This document shows, piece by piece, positions 7,688 to 15,979 of a stretch of DNA of 19,799 nt (its first letter is position 1; each line of letters opens with the position of its first letter). Made by a program: the position numbers and the translations under genes. Location of the stretch: positions 1 to 19,799 of the forward strand of contig JAFGGF010000073.1 of NCBI GenBank assembly GCA_016930735.1. The letters run 5' to 3'. The notes under the pieces are model-generated. The model saw only the letters and a program-made list of their open reading frames with translations. It had not been told where the DNA came from and did not search any database. This DNA comes from Prolixibacteraceae bacterium. GTDB lineage: Bacteria; Bacteroidota; Bacteroidia; Bacteroidales; Prolixibacteraceae.

Positions 7688-8554
7688 TTAAAGCCCCAAA
7701 TACGCTTTTAAAAGCCTGTTCCTGTACTGATTTTTTAATTTTTTTATTGCTTTTTCCTTTATCTGGCGGACACGTTCACGGGTAAGCCCAAATTCATCAC
7801 CAATTTCTTCAAGCGTATGCGGTTGATTATTATTTAATCCAAAATAATATCTTAAAATTTCAGCTTCCCTCTCACCAAGAGTCGACAAAGAACGTTCAAT
7901 TTCTTTTTTTAATGAACCGGATATTAGACTGTTATCAGGGCTGGGTGAATCATTGTTCAACATTACATCATACATATTATTCCCATCCTCATCTTTTAAT
8001 GGTGCATCCATCGATACATGCAGGCTCGAAACATTGAGCGAATCTTCAATTAATTCAGGGCTGGTTTCAAGAATTTCAGCAACTTCGTCGACTGTTGGTT
8101 CGCGTTGGTATTCCTGTTCCAGTTTACTGAATGTTTTATTGATTTTATTTATAGAACCAATTTTATTTAAAGGAAGCCTGACAATTCTTGCCTGTTCTGC
8201 CAATGCCTGTAAAATAGACTGCCGTATCCACCAAACAGCGTATGAAATAAATTTAAATCCCCTGGTTTCATCGAATCTCTGGGCTGCCTTAATTAATCCC
8301 AGGTTCCCTTCGTTTATTAAATCAGGTAAGCTTAATCCCTGATTCTGATATTGTTTTGAAACAGAGACTACAAAACGCAGGTTGGCATTAATTAATATTT
8401 CAAGTGCTTTTTTATCACCCTTTTTTATCCTTTTTGCCAGTTCAACCTCGTGTTCTGCAGATAATAACTCAACTTTACCAATTTCATGCAAATATTTATC
8501 CAATGATAAAGTATCACGATTGGTAACCTGTTTTGTTATTTTGAGCTGTCGCAT
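7688..8554 (-). CDS. rpoD: Primary sigma factor RpoD (sigma-ABfr type)
   Basis: A 288-residue housekeeping sigma factor of the Bacteroidota type. The start MRQLKITKQVTNRDTLSLDKYL is near-invariant in the phylum and leads straight into region 1.2, so region 1.1 is absent. Region 2 (about 58-117) has the core-binding and -10 recognition segments NLRFVVSV, LINEGNLGLIKA and FISYAVWWIRQSI. Region 3 covers about 118-195. Region 4 (about 220-280) ends with the helix-turn-helix LEEIGDEFGLTRERVRQIKEKA. The factor is expected to read the TTTG/TAnnTTTG promoters seen elsewhere in this window. GGGAAGG lies directly before the ATG. It heads a two-gene unit with rpe and diverges from rho; I could not find a good promoter for it. 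Confidence 0.97.
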   Translation of the reverse strand: MRQLKITKQVTNRDTLSLDKYLHEIGKVELLSAEHEVELAKRIKKGDKKALEILINANLRFVVSVSKQYQNQGLSLPDLINEGNLGLIKAAQRFDETRGFKFISYAVWWIRQSILQALAEQARIVRLPLNKIGSINKINKTFSKLEQEYQREPTVDEVAEILETSPELIEDSLNVSSLHVSMDAPLKDEDGNNMYDVMLNNDSPSPDNSLISGSLKKEIERSLSTLGEREAEILRYYFGLNNNQPHTLEEIGDEFGLTRERVRQIKEKAIKKLKNQYRNRLLKAYLGL

Positions 8555-8910
8555 CCTTCCCAGTTTATATCTCTGTAAATAATCGGTTTAGGCTATTTCA
8601 TGAGGATGAATATAATTAATTTAACAGGAGTTTAATAAAAATCTGTAATTTTTTTTGAAGTTTCTATTCAAAATTGGAAAGACACAAATAATAATACTTC
8701 TATAAATACTTTATTATCAAAAATTTGCGTATATAATACTTTTTAGTATATTTGTTTATAGATAATTTTTAAAAAAAGAAAAGGAATTTTGGTTTATTAC
8801 AACTAAATAACTATAATTGCAGCCAGAATTCATTGGACTCAATCCCAACTTTGTTCCATATAATTTTAAATCAAGTGATTTCTGTTAAAGGAATTAAATA
8901 ATAACTTAAT
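8555..8910. promoter_or_regulatory. AT-rich divergent control region between rpoD and rho
   Basis: This 356-nt gene-free stretch carries the outward promoters of rpoD (minus) and rho (plus). The rho promoter at 8724-8754 is clear. For rpoD only weak candidates were seen; the best, TATTATTTG (8693-8685, minus strand), has one extra base against TAnnTTTG and no -33 box at the right distance. A short inverted repeat ATACT-TTTT-AGTAT (8736-8749) overlaps the rho -7 box. Confidence 0.6.
8724..8754 (+). promoter_or_regulatory. Perfect Bacteroidota promoter for rho
   Basis: TTTG (8724-8727), exactly 19 nt, then TATATTTG (8747-8754): both boxes fit the -33/-7 consensus with the preferred spacing. 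Transcription would start near 8760, leaving a leader of about 150 nt before the rho ATG, long enough for leader-based autoregulation. Confidence 0.8.
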
Positions 8911-10716
8911 ATGTACGATATTTTAGAGCTTAATAAGAAGTTGGTGTCAGAATTAAGGGAAATTGCCAAAGAGTTAAAAATTAAAAAAGTTGAATCATAT
9001 AAAAAGCAGGATTTAATTTATAAGATTCTTGATACACAGGCAATTCTTGAAGCTGAGATTAAAAATCAGCAGGCACAGAAGAAGGAAAGGCTATCAGAAA
9101 AAGATGATAAATCCAGTAAAAAGAGATTTAGGCTAAATTCTGATAACCAGGCGGAAGAAAACGAATCTGATAAAAAAGATTACGACAATTTTATAAAAAG
9201 AAAAGGGAAACGCCCAAGGATGGAAACACATGAACCGGTATTTAAAAACGGGAAAGGGACTCCACATAAAAACAAAAAAGAGCAAAAAGAGCAACCTTCA
9301 TCCAGGCATGACCAAATTAAAGCCATTATTAAAGAATTTTCAAAAGAAAAAAAATACAAGGAAGTAAATGCTGAATTCCCAGAACCTGTATTTAAAAAAG
9401 CAGAGGTTGAAAAACCAGAGCAGGAAATGAGGGAACCTAAACCTCAAAAAACTGATCTTCCGGAAAGAGAAAATAAGGACAGGAATAATCAGGATAGAAG
9501 TAATCAGGATAGAAGTAATCAAGATAGGGGAAGTCAGGAAAAATTTAAATCCGAAAAATATCAAAACGGGGCAAATGAAAAAGCTTTCGAATTTGAAGGG
9601 ATTATTACAAATTCGGGAGTTTTGGAAATTATGCCTGATGGTTACGGATTTCTACGTTCATCCGATTATAATTATTTGAACTCGCCTGATGATATTTATG
9701 TATCACAGTCGCAAATAAAACTTTTTGGCTTAAAAACAGGTGATACTGTTATGGGGACTATCAGGCCTCCAAAAGAAGGTGAAAAATATTTCCCTCTTAT
9801 TAAGGTAATCGAAATCAATGGGCGAACTCCTGACTATATACGTGACAGGGTGCCTTTCGACCATTTGACACCATTGTTCCCGAACCAGAAATTTGAAATT
9901 ATCGGAAATGGGCATGATAATATTTCAACACGCATTATCGATTTGTTTGCTCCGATCGGGAAAGGCCAGCGTGGTTTAATTGTGGCACAGCCGAAAACCG
10001 GTAAAACTGTCCTTTTAAAAGAAATTGCAAACGCAATTGCAGCCAACCATCCTGAAGTTTATATGATTGTACTTCTTATAGACGAACGTCCTGAAGAAGT
10101 AACCGATATGGCCAGAAGTGTAAATGCAGAAGTAATTGCTTCAACATTTGACGAACCTGCAGAAAAACATGTCCGTGTAGCAAATATTGTTTTGGAAAAA
10201 TCAAAACGGCTTGTAGAATGCGGCCATGATGTTGTAATATTACTTGATTCCATTACCCGTCTGGCAAGAGCTTATAACACCGTTCAGCCTGCTTCTGGAA
10301 AAGTGCTCTCAGGTGGTGTTGATGCCAATGCACTTCACAAACCAAAACGATTCTTTGGTGCAGCACGAAATATTGAAGAAGGTGGTTCCTTAACAATCCT
10401 TGCAACAGCCCTTACTGAAACCGGGTCAAAAATGGATGATGTTATTTTTGAAGAATTTAAAGGTACCGGTAACATGGAACTTCAACTCGACAGGAAACTT
10501 TCGAACAAACGAATTTTCCCTTCTGTCGATATTCCTGTATCAAGTACAAGGCGCGAAGATTTACTCCTGCAAAAAAATGTTCTGGACAAAATATGGATTT
10601 TGCGTCATTACCTGGGCGATATGAATTCGCTGGAAGCAATGGAATTTATGCGCGACAGGTTGATGAAAACAGAATCGGTCGAGGAATTCCTTATTTCGAT
10701 GAACAGTGGAGGATAA
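8911..10716 (+). CDS. rho: Transcription termination factor Rho with disordered insert
   Basis: A 601-residue hexameric RNA-dependent ATPase that ends transcription. Residues 1-45 are the Rho_N helical domain (LNKKLVSELREIAKELKI). Residues about 46-225 are a Lys/Glu/Gln/Asn-rich, probably disordered insert, which makes the protein much longer than E. coli Rho (419 residues). About 236-306 is the cold-shock-like primary RNA-binding domain (VLEIMPDGYGFLRSS). The ATPase core has Walker A AQPKTGKT at 359-366, Walker B DVVILLD at 440-446 followed by SITRLARAYN, the Q-loop region LSGGVDANALHKPKRFFGAAR, and EEFKGTGNMEL. The ATG is set by the conserved N-terminus; only a distant AAAGGA lies upstream, which is normal for the phylum. 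An intrinsic terminator follows after 20 nt. Confidence 0.97.
   Translation: MYDILELNKKLVSELREIAKELKIKKVESYKKQDLIYKILDTQAILEAEIKNQQAQKKERLSEKDDKSSKKRFRLNSDNQAEENESDKKDYDNFIKRKGKRPRMETHEPVFKNGKGTPHKNKKEQKEQPSSRHDQIKAIIKEFSKEKKYKEVNAEFPEPVFKKAEVEKPEQEMREPKPQKTDLPERENKDRNNQDRSNQDRSNQDRGSQEKFKSEKYQNGANEKAFEFEGIITNSGVLEIMPDGYGFLRSSDYNYLNSPDDIYVSQSQIKLFGLKTGDTVMGTIRPPKEGEKYFPLIKVIEINGRTPDYIRDRVPFDHLTPLFPNQKFEIIGNGHDNISTRIIDLFAPIGKGQRGLIVAQPKTGKTVLLKEIANAIAANHPEVYMIVLLIDERPEEVTDMARSVNAEVIASTFDEPAEKHVRVANIVLEKSKRLVECGHDVVILLDSITRLARAYNTVQPASGKVLSGGVDANALHKPKRFFGAARNIEEGGSLTILATALTETGSKMDDVIFEEFKGTGNMELQLDRKLSNKRIFPSVDIPVSSTRREDLLLQKNVLDKIWILRHYLGDMNSLEAMEFMRDRLMKTESVEEFLISMNSGG
9478..9537 (+). repeat. 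Four 15-nt tandem units inside the Rho insert
   Basis: Four consecutive units encode DRNNQ, DRSNQ, DRSNQ and DRGSQ (residues 190-209). The middle two are nearly identical at the DNA level, so this stretch probably expands or contracts by slippage. Confidence 0.85.
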
Positions 10717-10736
10717 TTACTCCGTTATATAATACA

Positions 10737-10770
10737 AACGGCGAACTACTTGGTTCGCCGTTATTTTTTA
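10737..10770 (+). terminator. Intrinsic terminator after rho
   Basis: A 10-bp perfect stem, aacggcgaac (10737-10746) and gttcgccgtt (10753-10762), with loop tacttg, is followed by ATTTTTTATT. On the minus strand the tract after the stem is only weakly T-rich (TTGTATTATAT), so it may end the converging ALDH operon less efficiently. Confidence 0.9.
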
Positions 10771-10777
10771 TTCCTAT

Positions 10778-12322
10778 TTAAACATTAAATTCTATTCCCT
10801 GTGCCAGTGGAAGTTCAGTACTGAAATTAATCGTATTGGTTTGCCTTCTCATATAAGCTTTCCAGGCATCGGAACCTGACTCCCTGCCACCTCCTGTTTC
10901 TTTTTCACCACCAAAAGCACCACCTATTTCAGCTCCCGATGTTCCGATATTAATATTGGCAATTCCGCAATCGGATCCTTCATGTGAAAGGAATCTTTCT
11001 GTTTCAAGCATATTGGTTGAAAACATAGCTGAGGATAATCCCTGTGGCACATCGTTATGAATCCGGATTGCTTCTTCCAGGTCAGTATATTTTATCAAAT
11101 AAAGAAGTGGGGCGAATGTTTCTTCCTGAACAATATTATAGTGATTTTCTACTTCTGCAATACAGGGTTTTACAAATAATCCTGATTTGAAATTTTCACC
11201 ATTAAGTACTACACCTCCGGTAATAATATTTCCACCTTCATTTTTCACTCTCTCAATTGCATCTAAAAAGCCCTGAACTGCCCATCTATCAACAAGAGGG
11301 CCAACCAGCGTTTTCGGATCAAGTGCATGGCCAATTGGGAGTTTATCGTAAACCGTAACCAGTTTTTGTTTAAATTGATCGTAAATTGATTCATGTAAAA
11401 TAATCCTCCGGGTAGAAGTGCAGCGCTGGCCGCAGGTTCCGACTGCCCCGAAAACAACAGCGCGGAGTGCCATTTCAAGATCGGCATCGGGAGTAATAAT
11501 TATTGCGTTATTTCCACCCAGTTCAAGGATTGAACGCCCCAGCCTTTCTCCTACCAGCCTTCCAACTTTTTTACCGATATTAGTTGACCCTGTAAATGAA
11601 ACCAATGGAATATTTTTATCGGAAAACAGTTTATCTCCCAGCATTTTTGAATCGGCAGCTACCAGGTTCAGCACACCTTCAGAAACCTTATTTTCTTTTA
11701 AGACCGTTGATACAATTTTATGCACAGCAACTGCACATAAATAAACTTTCGATGATGGTTTCCAGACAACAACATCTCCTGCAATAAGCGCAATCATAGC
11801 ATTCCATGCCCAGACAGCTACCGGAAAATTAAATGCAGAAACTACCCCAACAATTCCCAGAGGATGGTATTGGTCGTACATGCGGTGCTTTTCACGCTCA
11901 GAATGCATTGTAAAACCATATAACTGGCGTGATTGCCCAACTGCAAAATCACAAATATCAATCATTTCCTGTACTTCACCCAATCCTTCCTGATATATTT
12001 TCCCCATTTCGTATGAAACCAGCTTTCCTAAAGGTTCCTTGTATTTCCTCAACTCGTTGCCTATCTGCCTCACAATTTCACCACGTTTCGGGGCAGGAAC
12101 CATACGCCATACTTTAAATGCTTCCTTAGCAACTTGAATAACCTCATCATAATCACCGGCATCACATTGCTGAACACGGGCAATCAGTTTACCGTCGGAG
12201 GGGGAAAAAGATTCAATTAATTTCCCGTTCGACTTTTTCCATTCTGTACCTGTGCAAACTCCATGGTTTACTTCTTTTATTCCCAACTCTTCCAAAGCTG
12301 TCTTTATTCCAAAATCTTCCAT
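10778..12322 (-). CDS. ALDH7-family aldehyde dehydrogenase (2-aminoadipate semialdehyde type)
   Basis: The 514-residue product oxidises an aldehyde with NAD(P)+. The catalytic pair is Glu267 (LELGGNN) and Cys301 (GQRCTST); the cofactor loop is FTGSTNIGKKVG. It belongs to the antiquitin branch (ALDH7; bacterial AmaB/Pcd): NHGVCTGTEW near the N-terminus, EGLGEVQEMIDICDFAVG at 112-129, and the C-terminal block SGAEIGGAFGGEKETGGG, then DAWKAYMRRQTNTINFS and LPLAQGIEF closely match human ALDH7A1. Arg300, just before the catalytic Cys, and Glu119 sit where ALDH7A1 contacts the aminoadipate end of its substrate (family knowledge, aligned by eye). The expected reaction is 2-aminoadipate 6-semialdehyde to 2-aminoadipate in lysine breakdown. 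It is the last gene of the operon, 34 nt after the hydro-lyase stop. Other aldehydes (betaine aldehyde) are possible. Confidence 0.9.
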   Translation of the reverse strand: MEDFGIKTALEELGIKEVNHGVCTGTEWKKSNGKLIESFSPSDGKLIARVQQCDAGDYDEVIQVAKEAFKVWRMVPAPKRGEIVRQIGNELRKYKEPLGKLVSYEMGKIYQEGLGEVQEMIDICDFAVGQSRQLYGFTMHSEREKHRMYDQYHPLGIVGVVSAFNFPVAVWAWNAMIALIAGDVVVWKPSSKVYLCAVAVHKIVSTVLKENKVSEGVLNLVAADSKMLGDKLFSDKNIPLVSFTGSTNIGKKVGRLVGERLGRSILELGGNNAIIITPDADLEMALRAVVFGAVGTCGQRCTSTRRIILHESIYDQFKQKLVTVYDKLPIGHALDPKTLVGPLVDRWAVQGFLDAIERVKNEGGNIITGGVVLNGENFKSGLFVKPCIAEVENHYNIVQEETFAPLLYLIKYTDLEEAIRIHNDVPQGLSSAMFSTNMLETERFLSHEGSDCGIANINIGTSGAEIGGAFGGEKETGGGRESGSDAWKAYMRRQTNTINFSTELPLAQGIEFNV

Positions 12323-12356
12323 GATTTTATTTATTTTAAAATTATATCTGTTTAAT

Positions 12357-14138
12357 TTATGTACTTTCCGACATCCAGTTAACCAACCCGCCTTTGCCTA
12401 ATATTTCAAGCAATTTATCCGGGAGTGGTTCAAAACTGAATTCTGTATCTTCAATTTTTATCAATCCTTTTTCTAAAATGACTTCTACCATATTGCCCTG
12501 CTTGTAAAATTCTACTGCCTTTGGTAAAACGATTAATGGCAATCCCTGGTTAATTGCCGAACGATAAAAAATCCGGTTTACCGATTTTACGATAACAGCT
12601 TTTACTCCAACAAATGCCAGTCCGACAGCCGGGTGTTCACGCGAACTGCCGCAACCAAAATTATCACCGCAAATTAAAATATCACCTGACTGAACTGTTT
12701 CCGCAAACTCTGGATCAAATCCCTTAAAAAGATGAGGTTTTATTTTTTCTGGTTCCGAGCTTACCACTTCATAAGTCAGGTTTCCGGCAAACATCTGATC
12801 AGTATTCAGGTCATCAATATCGGCATAGTTCCAGATTCTGTTTGAGTACCTGTTTTCATCCCTGCCTATTTCATTTTTACTTTTTCTTTTTTCCGGTTTT
12901 GAAATAAAAAGAACCTGATTTTCTGACTTCTGGTTAATAATTTTTCCACTAATCGCCGACCAGGCAACTGTTGCAGGCGAAGCCAGGTAAATATTAGCAT
13001 TTTTATTTCCCATTCTTCCCGGAAAATTGCGGTTGGCTGTAGAAATTACATTAACACCATCGGCAGGAATTCCCTGACCGGTTCCCAGGCAAGGGCCACA
13101 GGATGGAGAAAGAATATTGGCACCGGCTTCAAGGAATATTTCAATTAAACCTTCATACAAAGCCTGAGTATAAATTTCACGGGAAGCAGGTATTATTAGC
13201 AGCTGAAATCCCTTCGGGATTTTTTTATCTTCCAGAATTTTGGCAGCAACACGTAAATCTTCCAGTCGTCCGTTTGTACAGGTGCCGATCAACGCCTGTT
13301 GAACGGCGATTTCGCCAATTTCCCCGATACTGAAAACATTATCGACTTTGTGAGGGCAGGCAACCATGGGTACCAGTGAACTCAAATCTATTTCAAGTTC
13401 TCTTGAATAATTTGCATAATAATCAGCCCACACCGGTTCGTAACCCGAACCATTCAGAAAGGCTCTGAGCCTTTCATCACAGGGGAAAACAGCATTTTTG
13501 GCACCCATTTCGGAAGCCATATTTGCAATTACCATCCTGTCGGAAACAGTTAATTTTTCAACACCGTTGCCATGAAACTCAATGGACATATAATCGGCTC
13601 CGCTTGAGCCAATCGTTCCTATTATAAACAATGCCAGATCCTTGGCATACACTCCTTTCGGAAATTCTCCTGTTAATGTTATTTTAAATGATTCAGGAAC
13701 CCGGAACCAGGTCTCCCCTTTTTTCCATAATCCGGCAGCTTCTGTCCGGTCGATACCTGCTGCAAAAGCATTAAACGCACCGGCTGTGCATGTATGGCTG
13801 TCGCTGCCAACAACCACCATTCCCGGTTTTGCATGATGGCTCATCAACTGGTGGCAGATTCCTTCACCCACATCATAAAACTTCCTGACCTGATGTTTGT
13901 TGCCGAAATTCCGAATGACCTGATAACTGTTAGCCAGGTTACTTGTGGTTGGAGGAGCATTGTGATCAAGTACAACCATTAGTTGGTCAGAATCAAAAAT
14001 TTCCTTTCCACTCATTTTCTGAAAAATTTTCTCAATGCTGGAAGTATTATCGTGTGTTAAAACAATATCCGGTTTTTTGAAAACAATGCTTCCTGCAGGA
14101 GCATTAAATATTTTCTCTGCAAATGTTTTTCCCTTCAT
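12357..14138 (-). CDS. Fused LeuC-LeuD/homoaconitase-type hydro-lyase
   Basis: A 593-residue [4Fe-4S] hydro-lyase. Residues 1-410 are the aconitase large domain, LeuC/HacA branch: KTFAEKI at the start, Asp58-His59 in DHNAPP, FYDVGEGICHQL, SDSHTC, and cluster cysteines in IGTCTNGR and SPSCGPCLGTGQG. A charged linker follows (about 415-440), then a LeuD-like swivel domain with DIDDLNTDQMFAGNL, GDNFGCGSSREHP (substrate-binding GSSR) and INQGLPLIVL. Large and small subunits are normally separate in this branch, so this is a fusion. SPSCGPCLG resembles homoaconitase and archaeal isopropylmalate isomerase. The swivel loop after NTD lacks the usual IIPxxYL pattern, so the substrate is uncertain: homoaconitate, isopropylmalate or another 2-hydroxy tricarboxylate. 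It begins 2 nt after the paralogue upstream. Confidence 0.88.
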   Translation of the reverse strand: MKGKTFAEKIFNAPAGSIVFKKPDIVLTHDNTSSIEKIFQKMSGKEIFDSDQLMVVLDHNAPPTTSNLANSYQVIRNFGNKHQVRKFYDVGEGICHQLMSHHAKPGMVVVGSDSHTCTAGAFNAFAAGIDRTEAAGLWKKGETWFRVPESFKITLTGEFPKGVYAKDLALFIIGTIGSSGADYMSIEFHGNGVEKLTVSDRMVIANMASEMGAKNAVFPCDERLRAFLNGSGYEPVWADYYANYSRELEIDLSSLVPMVACPHKVDNVFSIGEIGEIAVQQALIGTCTNGRLEDLRVAAKILEDKKIPKGFQLLIIPASREIYTQALYEGLIEIFLEAGANILSPSCGPCLGTGQGIPADGVNVISTANRNFPGRMGNKNANIYLASPATVAWSAISGKIINQKSENQVLFISKPEKRKSKNEIGRDENRYSNRIWNYADIDDLNTDQMFAGNLTYEVVSSEPEKIKPHLFKGFDPEFAETVQSGDILICGDNFGCGSSREHPAVGLAFVGVKAVIVKSVNRIFYRSAINQGLPLIVLPKAVEFYKQGNMVEVILEKGLIKIEDTEFSFEPLPDKLLEILGKGGLVNWMSEST

Positions 14139-14140
14139 AA

Positions 14141-15949
14141 TCAGTTTTTTAAAAGCCCTCCCCTCTTATAAATTTCCTTCTGAACTTCTGAAAAAGCAGT
14201 TATTTTCATTTTTCCCCCATTTGAAATATTTTCCAGAATTCCATTATCAAAATCCACTTTTATATAATCATTGTTTTTAAAATTGATATTTATATTTGAA
14301 TCAAAAGTTAGTACAGGAAAACCTGCATTAATGGCATTTCGTTCGTAAATTGCACCAAAAGAATATGCAATTATAGCCTGAATTCCCAACGAAATAAAAC
14401 AGTCGACAGCCTGTTGCCGTGAACTTCCTGCACCAAAATTTTCACCTGTAACAATTATATCACCGGGATTTGCTTTACCTGAAAAGTCTTCCCAACCTTT
14501 CAGGTTTCCAAAAGCATACTGCCCCATCTCATTAATTTCAGTTACCGACAAATGGCGGTTATGATAGATCATATCGGTATCAATATTATCTTCCTGAATG
14601 AACCACATTCGCCCTTCAATAACCATTGGTTTTTTATTTATCTCATTTTTGATATTTCCCGAATGTGGTTTTTTTTCAGCATTCAGTTTTTCAAATTCAA
14701 CAGGGCTCTCGGGAATTTCATCAGGAGTGGTAATAAAACCAGCTACTGCTGAAGCAGCTGCAACTGCAGGTGATGCCAAATAAACATCTCCTTTACCCTG
14801 TTTCCCTGTAAAATTTCGGTTCCCGGTGCTGATGGTTATTTCACCCGGGCCATTCTGCCCAACCTGCCCCGAGGCACATCCGGCACATCCCGGATTACTG
14901 ACTAAAGCACCTGCTTCCTTGTAAACAGAAATCCATCCGTATTCAAGGCATTTATTCCATATTTCATCGGTTGACGGAACTATTTTAAATACAATTCCGG
15001 GTGCTATTTTCTGCCCTCTCAGAATTTCAGCAACCACATACATATCTTCAAGCCTGCCGTTGGTACAACTTCCCACAAATACTGAATCAATCTTTAATCC
15101 GGAAACTTCATTTATCGATACTACATCATGAGGTTTTCCGGGTTTTGATACAACTGTATTAAATTCGGAAACCTGAATTTCCATTTCTTTTGCATAAACA
15201 GCATCGGCATCTGCAAAAACCGGTTCATATAATTTTCCTGATCGGGAATTACAATAACTGACCACTTCTTCTGATGGAGGAATTAAAATTGCAATTGCTC
15301 CCATTTCTGTTGCCATTGAGGCTATTGTAATCCGTTCATCAAGCGAGAGTTGATCTATTTCATCACCATATAATTCCAGTGAATAACCGAGCATCGAATT
15401 TGCGCCAAACTGTTTCAGCATATTCAAAACAAAGTCCTTTGCTGAAATCCCCAGTTTCCGCTCTCCCTTAAAAATGATTTTTACCGATTCCGGAACTTTA
15501 AACCAGGCCTTTCCTGAAGCCCAGGCTGAAGCAATATCGATGTCACCCATTCCCTGCCCGAATGCACCAATGGCTCCAAGAATATTGGCATGTGAATCGG
15601 TTGAAACCAAAGTACAACCGGGATAAGCCAATCCTTTGTCAATTGCAAGGTGGGTTCCGATCCCGGAATTTATATCATAAACTGTAATATCATTGTTTCG
15701 CGCATAAATCCTGCATGTTTGCTGGTTAGCTGCATATTTCTGATCAGAACCTCCCGGATTGCAGTCAAAGGTGAACCATGTTTTTGTTGAGTCGGCAATT
15801 TTCAGGTTATTATCCTCAAGATTTTTAACAACATTAGCCCCTCCAAAATCACGGGCAAGGCGCACATCTATTACCATATCAACAATGTCACCAGGTTTAA
15901 CCTCGGTGAGTTCAGAATGTGCAGTTATTATCTTTTCAATTATCGTCAT
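14141..15949 (-). CDS. Divergent fused aconitase/LeuCD-type hydro-lyase
   Basis: A 602-residue paralogue of the downstream gene with the same fused layout. The large domain (1-420) keeps TDSHAN (Asp118-Ser119-His120), the cluster motifs VGSCTNGR and NPGCAGCASGQ, and STGNRNFTGKQG; the swivel domain (about 450-602) has DNIDTDMIYHNRHL, GENFGAGSSRQQ and INAGFPVL. Where the family has the catalytic Asp-His pair (FDHN), this protein has Asp62-Cys63 (FDCNPGG), read directly from the codon TGC. The N-terminus is also unlike LeuC. It therefore probably handles a different half-reaction or substrate from its neighbour. A/T-rich sequence and a 14-nt palindrome, but no Shine-Dalgarno motif, precede the ATG. 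The gene starts 30 nt after the HD gene and ends 2 nt before the second hydro-lyase. Confidence 0.87.
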   Translation of the reverse strand: MTIIEKIITAHSELTEVKPGDIVDMVIDVRLARDFGGANVVKNLEDNNLKIADSTKTWFTFDCNPGGSDQKYAANQQTCRIYARNNDITVYDINSGIGTHLAIDKGLAYPGCTLVSTDSHANILGAIGAFGQGMGDIDIASAWASGKAWFKVPESVKIIFKGERKLGISAKDFVLNMLKQFGANSMLGYSLELYGDEIDQLSLDERITIASMATEMGAIAILIPPSEEVVSYCNSRSGKLYEPVFADADAVYAKEMEIQVSEFNTVVSKPGKPHDVVSINEVSGLKIDSVFVGSCTNGRLEDMYVVAEILRGQKIAPGIVFKIVPSTDEIWNKCLEYGWISVYKEAGALVSNPGCAGCASGQVGQNGPGEITISTGNRNFTGKQGKGDVYLASPAVAAASAVAGFITTPDEIPESPVEFEKLNAEKKPHSGNIKNEINKKPMVIEGRMWFIQEDNIDTDMIYHNRHLSVTEINEMGQYAFGNLKGWEDFSGKANPGDIIVTGENFGAGSSRQQAVDCFISLGIQAIIAYSFGAIYERNAINAGFPVLTFDSNININFKNNDYIKVDFDNGILENISNGGKMKITAFSEVQKEIYKRGGLLKN

Positions 15950-15958
15950 AATTTTATT

Positions 15959-15972
15959 TTTATCCGGATAAA
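15959..15972. promoter_or_regulatory. 14-nt perfect palindrome before the divergent hydro-lyase
   Basis: TTTATCCGGATAAA is a perfect palindrome in the 30-nt gap between the HD gene and the hydro-lyase, ending 9 nt before the ATG at 15949. It could be an operator or an mRNA element that masks translation initiation, or chance. Confidence 0.35.
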
Positions 15973-15979
15973 TCAGGAT

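Noticed and set aside
7953..8342. Plus-strand 129-codon frame
   Set aside because: Antisense to the conserved regions of rpoD; a shadow frame.
8685..8693. rpoD -7 box TATTATTTG on the minus strand
   Set aside because: The spacing inside the box is one base too long and no TTTG lies 19-21 nt upstream, so it is not listed as a promoter.
11418..11744. Plus-strand 108-codon frame
   Set aside because: Antisense to the ALDH catalytic core; low-complexity Ser/Pro-rich translation typical of shadows.
14141..15949. Calling the hydro-lyases plain aconitase or LeuCD
   Set aside because: The fused layout, Asp-Cys change and unusual swivel loops do not support a specific substrate, so a general hydro-lyase call was kept.
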